DNA of 64,000 nucleotides from the NCBI GenBank assembly GCA_004554775.1, contig SFKI01000004.1:124001-188000 (forward strand), written 5' to 3'. Each line of letters begins with the position of its first letter. Within the stretch, counting starts at the first letter, position 1. The position numbers and the translations under genes were made by a program. The notes below the pieces were generated by a model. It was not told where the DNA came from. It was given only the letters and a program-made list of their open reading frames with translations, and did not search any database. Source of the DNA: Subdoligranulum variabile (GTDB taxonomy: Bacteria > Bacillota > Clostridia > Oscillospirales > Ruminococcaceae). Below, piece after piece: positions 57,669 through 64,000 of this stretch.

Positions 57669-60212
57669 ATGAAATACGATTTCAAAACCGTTGAGGCCAA
57701 ATGGCAGAAGGTGTGGGAGGACGAAGATACCTTCCATGCCGGGATCGACCATTCCAAGCCCAAATTCTACGCCTTGGTCGAGTTCCCGTATCCCTCGGCC
57801 GCTGGTCTGCACGTCGGTCATCCGCGCAGCTACACCGCGCTGGATATCGTCGCCCGCAAAAAGCGCCAGTGCGGCTACAACGTCCTGTACCCCATGGGTT
57901 GGGACGCTTTCGGCCTGCCGACTGAGAACTACGCCCTGAAAAACCACATCAACCCCGAGATCGTCACTGCCCAGAACGTGGCCCGCTTCAAGAGCCAGCT
58001 CAAGGCCCTGGGCCTGTCCTTTGACTGGGACCGCGAGATCAACACCACCGACCCTGAGTATTACAAGTGGACCCAGTGGATTTTCATCCAGCTGTTCAAA
58101 AAGGGCCTGGCGTACAAGAAAGAGACTACCGTCAACTACTGCACCGGCTGCAAGGTCGTGCTGGCCAACGAGGAAGTCGTCAACGGCGTCTGCGAGCGCT
58201 GCGGCAGCCCCGTTGTGCAGAAAAACAAGAGCCAGTGGATGCTCAAGATCACGGCCTACGCTGACCGCCTGATCAACGATCTGGACGATGTCGACTACAT
58301 CGATCGCGTCAAGACCCAGCAGCGCAACTGGATCGGCCGCAGCCATGGTGCCGAGATCAACTTCGACACCACCGCCGGCGATACCCTGACTGTCTACACC
58401 ACCCGCGCGGACACGCTGTTCGGCTGCACCTACATGGTCATCAGCCCCGAGCATGCCTTCATCAAAAAGTGGACCGACGCCGGGCTTATCAAGAATGCCG
58501 ACGCTGTCTCCGCTTATCAGGAGGAAGCCGCCCGCAAGTCTGACTTTGAGCGTACCGAGCTGAACAAGGAAAAGACCGGCGTCGTTATCGAGGGTGTGCA
58601 GGCCGTCAACCCTGTTAATGGCAAGCAGGTGCCCATCTTCGTGTCTGATTACGTCCTGGCTACCTACGGCACCGGCGCCATCATGGCCGTGCCCGCCCAC
58701 GATACCCGTGACTGGGAGTTTGCCAAGAAATTCGGCATGCCCATTATCGAGGTCGTCAAGGGCACTACCGAGAGCAATCTCGACAAGGAAGCCTTCACCG
58801 ACGTTGCCACCGGCACGCTGGTCAACTCGGGCTTCCTGGACGGCCTGTCTGTCGAGGATGCCAAGAACAAGATGTACGCCTGGCTGGAAGAAAACGGCAA
58901 GGGGCACAAGCAGGTCAACTTCAAGCTGCGTGACTGGGTGTTCAGCCGCCAGCGTTACTGGGGCGAGCCCATCCCCATGGTTTACTGCGACAAGTGCGGC
59001 TGGGTGCCCCTGCCCGAGAGCGAGCTGCCCCTGCGCCTGCCCGAGATCAAGGACTTCGAGCCTGGCGAAAACGGCGAAAGCCCGCTGGCCCGCCATACCG
59101 AGTGGGTCAACACCACCTGCCCCTGCTGCGGTGCCCCCGCCAAGCGCGAGACTGACACCATGCCCCAGTGGGCCGGTTCCAGCTGGTATTTCCTGCGTTA
59201 CTGCGACCCCCACAACCACGATGCGATCGCCAGCAAAGAGGCTTTGGAATACTGGAGCCCCGTCGACTGGTACAACGGCGGCATGGAGCACACCACCCTG
59301 CACCTGTTGTACAGCCGTTTCTGGCATAAATTCCTGTATGATATCGGCGTAGTGCCCAGCAAGGAGCCCTACCAGAAGCGTACTTCTCACGGCATGATCC
59401 TGGGCTTGAACCCCCATGCCTTTGAAAACCAGCCCGATGCCGAGCGCAAGCGCCTGCTGGCCGAGTACGGCGACGAAAAGGGTGCCCGCAAGGCCCTGGT
59501 CGAGAAGTACGGCGAGATGGCTGAGCATCCCATCGTCAAGATGAGCAAGTCTCTGGGCAACGTCGTCAACCCCGACGATGTCGTCAACGAGTACGGTGCC
59601 GATACGCTGCGCCTGTACGAGATGTTCATCGGCGACTTTGAAAAGGCCGCCCCCTGGAACACCTCTTCCATCAAGGGCTGCAAGCGTTTCCTCGATAAGA
59701 TTTGGTCCATGAGCGAGAAGCTCGTGGACGGCGACGGCATCCGCCCCGAGCTGGAAGCCGTGGCCAACCGCACCATCAAGAAGGTCGGCGAGGACATCGA
59801 CGCGCTGAAAGCCAACACCGCCATTGCGCAGCTGATGATCTACGTCAATGCCCTCAGCGATAAGGGCGGCGCGACCAAGGCCGAGTACGAGGTCTTGCTC
59901 CAGTTGCTGAATCCGTTCGCCCCCCACATGACCGAGGAGCTCTGGCAGCAGCTTGGCCACACCGAGCAGCTGGCCTACCACGCCTGGCCCACCTACGATG
60001 AGGCCAAGTGCGTTGAGCAGACCATCGAGATCGCGGTGCAGGTCAACGGCAAGGTCAAGGCCCGCATCAACGTGCCTGCTGCCATCGAGAACGCCGATGC
60101 TATCGCCCAGGCCAAGGCCGAGCCCGCGGTGGCCGAAGCCATCGCTGGCAAGACCATTGCCAAAGAGATCTACGTCAAAGGCAAGCTGGTCAACATCGCC
60201 GTGAAGGGTTGA
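57669..60212 (+). CDS. leuS: Leucyl-tRNA synthetase
   Basis: LeuS charges tRNA-Leu. The 847-residue class I enzyme has FPYPSAAGLHVGHPRSY (HIGH motif near 47), WDAFGLPTENYA, the CP1 editing domain (about 220-420, with TYGTGAIMAVPAHDTRD, whose Asp clears misacylated products), a zinc-ribbon-like CPCCGAPA segment, VKMSKSLGN (about 623) and the anticodon and C-terminal domains. GGGGAG precedes the ATG. No T-box is seen; the 51-base gap to rsfS suggests co-transcription. Confidence 0.97.
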   Translation: MKYDFKTVEAKWQKVWEDEDTFHAGIDHSKPKFYALVEFPYPSAAGLHVGHPRSYTALDIVARKKRQCGYNVLYPMGWDAFGLPTENYALKNHINPEIVTAQNVARFKSQLKALGLSFDWDREINTTDPEYYKWTQWIFIQLFKKGLAYKKETTVNYCTGCKVVLANEEVVNGVCERCGSPVVQKNKSQWMLKITAYADRLINDLDDVDYIDRVKTQQRNWIGRSHGAEINFDTTAGDTLTVYTTRADTLFGCTYMVISPEHAFIKKWTDAGLIKNADAVSAYQEEAARKSDFERTELNKEKTGVVIEGVQAVNPVNGKQVPIFVSDYVLATYGTGAIMAVPAHDTRDWEFAKKFGMPIIEVVKGTTESNLDKEAFTDVATGTLVNSGFLDGLSVEDAKNKMYAWLEENGKGHKQVNFKLRDWVFSRQRYWGEPIPMVYCDKCGWVPLPESELPLRLPEIKDFEPGENGESPLARHTEWVNTTCPCCGAPAKRETDTMPQWAGSSWYFLRYCDPHNHDAIASKEALEYWSPVDWYNGGMEHTTLHLLYSRFWHKFLYDIGVVPSKEPYQKRTSHGMILGLNPHAFENQPDAERKRLLAEYGDEKGARKALVEKYGEMAEHPIVKMSKSLGNVVNPDDVVNEYGADTLRLYEMFIGDFEKAAPWNTSSIKGCKRFLDKIWSMSEKLVDGDGIRPELEAVANRTIKKVGEDIDALKANTAIAQLMIYVNALSDKGGATKAEYEVLLQLLNPFAPHMTEELWQQLGHTEQLAYHAWPTYDEAKCVEQTIEIAVQVNGKVKARINVPAAIENADAIAQAKAEPAVAEAIAGKTIAKEIYVKGKLVNIAVKG

Positions 60213-60217
60213 TGCGA

Positions 60218-60255
60218 TTCTTTCTTTGAAAAGAAAGCACCAGAGAAACTTTAAA
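60218..60255 (+). repeat. Small dispersed repeat with TTTGAAAAGAA hairpin, copy 2
   Basis: TTCTTTCTTTGAAAAGAAAG then CACCAGAGAAACTTTAAA, matching 3597-3632. It directly follows the leuS stop. Confidence 0.6.
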
Positions 60256-60256
60256 G

Positions 60257-60289
60257 CAAAAGGCAGAACGCGCGCGTTCTGCCTTTTTT
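60257..60289 (+). terminator. Rho-independent terminator of leuS
   Basis: Self-complementary AGGCAGAACG / CGTTCTGCCT with loop CGCG, then T-run. Confidence 0.92.
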
Positions 60290-60290
60290 G

Positions 60291-60319
60291 TTTACAAACG
60301 GCGAAAAGTACGATATAAT
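60291..60319 (+). promoter_or_regulatory. Promoter of the glycosyltransferase gene
   Basis: TTTACA (60291-60296), 17-base spacer, TATAAT (60314-60319). Confidence 0.7.
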
Positions 60320-60357
60320 AAAAGACACAAATTCGTTACGAAAGCAGGTCACAAACC

Positions 60358-61299
60358 ATGCTCATCAGTCTAATCGTACCTTGTTATAACGAGGAAGAGG
60401 CCATGCCTCTGTTTTATAAAGAAGCTAGCCGTGTGGCGGCCGAAATGAAAACCAGCCACGGCGCGGATTTCGAGTTCATCTTTGTGGATGACGGCTCCCG
60501 CGATGGCACTCTGCGTGTGGCGCGCGAGCTGCACGCCCAGGATGACCGCGTGCGATATGTTTCGTTCAGCCGCAACTTTGGCAAGGAGGCTGGTATCTAC
60601 GCGGGCCTGCAAGCCGCCAAGGGTGACTATGTTGCCACGATGGACGCCGACTTGCAGGATCCCCCGGCGCTGCTGCCCCAGATGCTGGATACGCTGCTGA
60701 CCGGCGAGTACGACTGCGCCGCCACCCGCCGCACCACCCGCAAGGGTGAGCCGCCGCTGCGCAGCTGGTTTGCCCGCAAATTTTACCAGATCATCAACAA
60801 AATGTCCGATACGGAAATTGTCGACGGTGCGCGCGATTTCCGCCTGATGAGCCGAAAAATGACTGACGCCGTGCTCAGCATGGCCGAGTACAACCGCTTC
60901 AGCAAGGGCATTTTCAGCTGGGTCGGCTTCAAGACCAAGTGGTTCGACTACGAGAACATTGAGCGCGTGGCAGGTACCACTAAGTGGAACTTCTGGGGCC
61001 TGTTCAAATACTCCATCGAGGGTATCGTCGGCTTCTCCACCACGCCGCTGCTGGTGGCCGCAGGCGTGGGTGTGCTGTTCTGCATCCTGGCGTTTATCGG
61101 CATCATTTTTGTTATCGTCCGCGCGCTGGCCTTTGGCGACCCCACTTCCGGCTGGCCGAGCCTTGTCTGCATTATTCTGCTGTGCAGCGGCGTGCAGTTG
61201 TTCTGCACCGGCATTGTGGGCGAATACCTAGCCAAGACCTACCTCGAAGTCAAGCACCGCCCCATCTACATTGTGGCCGAGACTGAGGAAGATAAATAA
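60358..61299 (+). CDS. Family 2 glycosyltransferase, membrane-bound (GtrB/DPM1-like)
   Basis: A 313-residue enzyme that probably moves a sugar from a nucleotide to a polyprenyl-phosphate carrier. The N-terminal GT-A domain has SLIVPCYNEEEAMPLF, FVDDGSRDGT, ATMDADLQDPP (the DxD metal site as DAD) and DGARDFRLMSRK. Two C-terminal helices (about 225-255 and 268-292) anchor it. AAGCAGG-type spacing before the ATG is weak. It is followed after 5 bases by a MATE transporter. The sugar is unknown. Confidence 0.9.
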   Translation: MLISLIVPCYNEEEAMPLFYKEASRVAAEMKTSHGADFEFIFVDDGSRDGTLRVARELHAQDDRVRYVSFSRNFGKEAGIYAGLQAAKGDYVATMDADLQDPPALLPQMLDTLLTGEYDCAATRRTTRKGEPPLRSWFARKFYQIINKMSDTEIVDGARDFRLMSRKMTDAVLSMAEYNRFSKGIFSWVGFKTKWFDYENIERVAGTTKWNFWGLFKYSIEGIVGFSTTPLLVAAGVGVLFCILAFIGIIFVIVRALAFGDPTSGWPSLVCIILLCSGVQLFCTGIVGEYLAKTYLEVKHRPIYIVAETEEDK

Positions 61300-61304
61300 C
61301 GTAT

Positions 61305-62633
61305 ATGCGTGATATGACAAAGGGTGCCCCGCTGGGGCACCTGTTCTTTTATGCGGTGCCGCTCCTGCTGGGCAACTGGCTGCAACTGGCCTATAATGCG
61401 GTCGATTCCATCATCGCGGGCCGCTTCATCGGGCAAGACGCCCTCGCGGCCGAGGGCATTGCGGGCCCGGTGATGAACCTCGTCATCCTGGCCATCAGCG
61501 GCTTGTGCATCGGTGCCGGTGTGCTGATGAGCGAAGCATTTGGTGCCAAAAACGAGGAAACCTTGAAAGAAACATTGGCAACGACCCTGCTGTTTGGCGC
61601 GGCGCTCTGCTGCGCCGTGGCGCTGCTGGGCGTTGCCGCTGCACCGCTGATCCTGCGCGGCCTGGCCGTTCCTGACGAAATCATGCGCAGCACCGACGTT
61701 TACCTGCGTATTACCTTTTTGGGTGCGCCGTTTACGTTTTTTTATAACGCGCTGGCCGCTGGGCTGAAAAGTGTCGGCGACTCCAAAACGCCGTTGAAAT
61801 TCCTTGCATTCTCGGCGGTACTCAACGCCGCGCTGGATATCGTGCTTATCGGCGGGTTGGGCTTTGGGATTGTATGCAGCGCCGTCACCACCGTGGTGGC
61901 CGAAGCCGCCAGCGCCATCATGGCCGCGTGGTACATGGTGCGCCGCGTGCCGCAGCTTTGCCCCGCGCGCAGCCAGTGGCGCATCCGCCCGGCGCTGCTG
62001 GGCCGCATTTTGCAGTACGGCGCAGTCACGGCCTTGCAGCAGGCGGTGCAGCCTGTGTGCAAGGTGCTGATCCAGGGCCAGGTCAACGCACTGGGCGTGC
62101 AGGCCATCGCGGCGTTCAACGCCGTCACCCGCGTGGATGATTTCGCGTTCACCCCGCAGCAAAGCATCGCCACCGCCATCACGACCTACATCGCCCAAAA
62201 CCGCGGTGCCGGGCAAAAGCAGCGCATCCGCCCGGGCTTCCGCGTCGGCATCCGGCTTGAGTTGTGTTACTGGCTGTTGGTCGGCAGCCTGACCTGGCTG
62301 CTGCGCGCGCCCATCGTCAGCCTGTTTGTGGCAGGGGAGGGCGCCGCCGAGATCGTTGCGCTTGGCAGCCAATACCTGGGCTACATGGCGTTGTTCTACG
62401 CCCTGCCCGCGCTGACCAACGGCTTCCAGGGCTTCTACCGCGGCATGGGCAAGATGACCACTACCCTCATCGGCACCTGCCTGCAAGCGGGTCTGCGCGC
62501 CGCCGGTGCCGCCCTGCTGGCCCCCCGCATCGGCCTGCACGGCATCGCCTATGCCTGCGCCTTTGGCTGGTGCGTCATGCTCTGCTTCGAGATCCCGTAC
62601 TATTTCTACACCTGCAAGAAACAAACCCTGTAA
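61305..62633 (+). CDS. MATE-family efflux transporter
   Basis: A 442-residue membrane protein with about twelve helices in two six-helix bundles. The opening GAPLGHLFFYAVPLLLGNWLQLAYNAVDSIIAGRFIG is the MATE signature, and PFTFFYNALAAGLKSVGDSKTPLKF marks the linker region. MATE pumps export cationic compounds against H+ or Na+. The substrate is not evident. ATG at 61305 is used; ATG at 61314 is possible. It ends at a bidirectional terminator facing nrdD. Confidence 0.92.
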   Translation: MRDMTKGAPLGHLFFYAVPLLLGNWLQLAYNAVDSIIAGRFIGQDALAAEGIAGPVMNLVILAISGLCIGAGVLMSEAFGAKNEETLKETLATTLLFGAALCCAVALLGVAAAPLILRGLAVPDEIMRSTDVYLRITFLGAPFTFFYNALAAGLKSVGDSKTPLKFLAFSAVLNAALDIVLIGGLGFGIVCSAVTTVVAEAASAIMAAWYMVRRVPQLCPARSQWRIRPALLGRILQYGAVTALQQAVQPVCKVLIQGQVNALGVQAIAAFNAVTRVDDFAFTPQQSIATAITTYIAQNRGAGQKQRIRPGFRVGIRLELCYWLLVGSLTWLLRAPIVSLFVAGEGAAEIVALGSQYLGYMALFYALPALTNGFQGFYRGMGKMTTTLIGTCLQAGLRAAGAALLAPRIGLHGIAYACAFGWCVMLCFEIPYYFYTCKKQTL

Positions 62634-62677
62634 AAAACGCCCCCGCCTGACATCGCAACAGTAGGCGGGGGTGTTTT
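62632..62677. terminator. Bidirectional terminator between the MATE gene and nrdD
   Basis: A 12-position stem, ACGCCCCCGCCT with AGGCGGGGGTGT (one G-U-type pair), 14-base loop, A6 to the left and TTTT to the right, so it can serve both converging genes. Confidence 0.85.
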
Positions 62678-62691
62678 AAATATTTTGAAAA

Positions 62692-64000
62692 TTACAGATG
62701 CAGCACGCGGTCTTTGATTTCGGCGGTGCGGCCCTGGTTCCAGAACTGGGTGCCGATGTAACCGCAGGTGCGGCGGGCAACATTCAGCTTGTTCTGGTCA
62801 CGGTTGTGGCACTTGGGGCACTCCCAAACAAGCTTGCCGTCCTCCTGTACAATGCTGATCTCACCATCGTAGCCGCACACCTGGCAGTAGTCGCTCTTGG
62901 TGTTCAGCTCGGCGTACATGATGTTCTCGTAGATGAACTGCATCACCTTGATAACAGCCTCAAGGTTATCCTGCATGTTGGGTACTTCCACGTAGCTGAT
63001 GGCACCGCCCGGGGACAGGCGCTGGAACTCGCTCTCGAATTTCAGCTTGGTAAAGGCGTCGATCTGCTCGGTCACGTGGACGTGGTAGGAGTTGGTGATA
63101 TAGTTGCGGTCGGTGATGCCGGGCACCATGCCAAAACGCTTTTGCAGGCACTTGGCAAACTTGTAGGTGGTGGATTCCAGCGGGGTGCCGTACAGGCTGA
63201 AGTCGATGTTATGCTGTTCTTTCCACTTGGTGCAGGCATCGTTCATGTGCTGCATCACGTTCAGCGCAAAGGGCTTGGCGGCGGGGTCAGTGTGGCTCTT
63301 GCCGGTCATATACTTGCAGCACTCGTATAGGCCTGCATAGCCCAGGCTGATGGTGGAGTAACCGCCGTACAGCAGCTTGTCGATCGGCTCGCCTTTCTTC
63401 AGGCGGGCCAGCGCGCCGTACTGCCACAGGATGGGGGCGGCGTCGCTCAGGGTGCCCTTCAGGCGGTTGTGGCGGCACATCAGGGCCTTGTGGCAAAGCT
63501 CAAGGCGCTCGTCGAAGATCTTCCAGAACTTATCAAAATCGCCGCCGCTGGACAGGGCCACGTCCACCAGGTTGATGGTGACAACGCCCTGGTTGAAGCG
63601 GCCATAATACTTGGGCTTGCCGTTCTCGTCCACGTAGGGGGTCAGGAAGCTGCGGCAGCCCATGCAGGTGAAGCAATGGCCCTCGCCATTTTTGTCCACC
63701 TTGTATTCCAGCATCTTCTTTTCGCTGATATAGTCAGGCACCATGCGCTTGGCGGTGCACTTGGCAGCCAGCTTGGTCAGGTAATAGTAGGGCTGGCCCT
63801 CGTAGATGTTGTCGTTTTCCAGCACGTAAATCAGCTTGGGGAACGCGGGCGTGATCCAGACACCGGCCTCGTTCTTGACGCCCTGATAGCGCTGGCGCAG
63901 CATTTCCTCAATGACGATGGCCAGGTCGGACTTCAAGCGCTGGTTGTCACCGGCTTCGTTCAGATACATGAACACGGTGATGAACGGGGCCTGGCCGTTG
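62692..64000 (-). CDS. nrdD: Anaerobic ribonucleoside-triphosphate reductase (class III), C-terminal part
   Basis: NrdD makes deoxyribonucleotides in the absence of oxygen with a glycyl radical. About 436 residues are visible; the N-terminus, with the ATP-cone, lies beyond the right edge. NQGVVTINLVDVAL and CRHNRLKGTLSDAAPILWQYG hold active-site elements, TGKSHTDPAAKPFALNVMQHM is typical, C-terminal CQVCGYDGEI and CPKCHNRDQ form the zinc site, and RRTCGYIG carries the radical glycine. The activating enzyme NrdG is not visible downstream; the next gene is convergent. The protein marks a strict or facultative anaerobe. Confidence 0.96.
   Translation of the reverse strand, partial: NGQAPFITVFMYLNEAGDNQRLKSDLAIVIEEMLRQRYQGVKNEAGVWITPAFPKLIYVLENDNIYEGQPYYYLTKLAAKCTAKRMVPDYISEKKMLEYKVDKNGEGHCFTCMGCRSFLTPYVDENGKPKYYGRFNQGVVTINLVDVALSSGGDFDKFWKIFDERLELCHKALMCRHNRLKGTLSDAAPILWQYGALARLKKGEPIDKLLYGGYSTISLGYAGLYECCKYMTGKSHTDPAAKPFALNVMQHMNDACTKWKEQHNIDFSLYGTPLESTTYKFAKCLQKRFGMVPGITDRNYITNSYHVHVTEQIDAFTKLKFESEFQRLSPGGAISYVEVPNMQDNLEAVIKVMQFIYENIMYAELNTKSDYCQVCGYDGEISIVQEDGKLVWECPKCHNRDQNKLNVARRTCGYIGTQFWNQGRTAEIKDRVLHL

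Noticed and set aside
57636..59981. A minus-strand open frame of 781 codons opposite leuS
   Set aside because: A shadow of the leuS coding frame; no ribosome site or recognised motif.
1..64000. CRISPR array, tRNA or rRNA gene, prophage or transposase
   Set aside because: No regularly spaced direct repeats, no cloverleaf or rRNA signature, and no phage or transposase protein was recognised. The repeats found are dispersed palindromes, not arrays.

Overview
The window is about 60% GC, densely coded, and looks like a chromosome segment of an anaerobic, gut-type, low-endospore clostridium of the Oscillospiraceae (Faecalibacterium / Gemmiger / Subdoligranulum-like). This placement is an inference. 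It rests on the GC content, an oxygen-sensitive class III ribonucleotide reductase, rubrerythrin, a two-gene SUF system, T-box and tetrahydrofolate riboswitch control, DUF3793 next to a flavodoxin, and Firmicutes-type operon order (dprA-topA-trmFO, rnc-smc-ftsY, nadD-yqeK-LCP-rsfS).

Layout. 1-6600: uronate and pectin-fragment catabolism. A partial uxaC is divergent from uxaB-uxaA and an epimerase; kduI-kduD lie on the other strand, and both branches converge on 2-keto-3-deoxygluconate. 6700-15150: branched-chain amino acid synthesis, with ilvA under its own promoter, then a T-box-controlled ilvB-ilvN-ilvC-ilvD run, with a DUF815 ATPase gene on the opposite strand. 15200-17100: an AT-rich islet of three minus-strand genes (GNAT, alpha/beta hydrolase, half-size EamA transporter), with five copies of a short palindrome between and before them. 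17170-18830: minimal SufC-SufB-like Fe-S assembly. 19060-22021: asparagine T-box with asnB, then a tetrahydrofolate riboswitch with a folate ECF S component. 22200-27400: a BMP-type nucleoside ABC importer. 27600-28740: divergent rubrerythrin and a Fur/PerR-type regulator sharing an operator-like repeat. 28755-30411: acyltransferase and pentapeptide-repeat protein. 30800-34890: a metal-responsive-looking block (DUF3793, flavodoxin, membrane-anchored HMA protein, an ABC exporter broken by two in-frame stops, YgbA-like protein) with three near-identical DtxR-like palindromes.

35200-62640 is a long housekeeping stretch on the plus strand: cell wall precursors (ddl, murI), argS, infC-rpmI-rplT with an attenuator leader and an AUC start codon, RNA modification, DNA topology, lipid, RNase III, SMC, SRP receptor, nucleotide clean-up, NAD synthesis, an LCP ligase, ribosome silencing factor, leuS, a glycosyltransferase and a MATE pump. 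The window ends inside nrdD on the minus strand.

Most gaps above 70 bases hold identifiable control elements or members of dispersed palindromic repeat families (a GTAGGGGCG double hairpin, a GGCAAyACCGCA inverted-repeat element, larger MITE-like palindromes, and a TTTGAAAAGAA element). No tRNA, rRNA, CRISPR array, transposase or prophage gene was seen. The strongest candidates for something undescribed are the palindrome-punctuated islet at 15.2-17.1 kb and the metal-regulon block at 30.8-34.9 kb.
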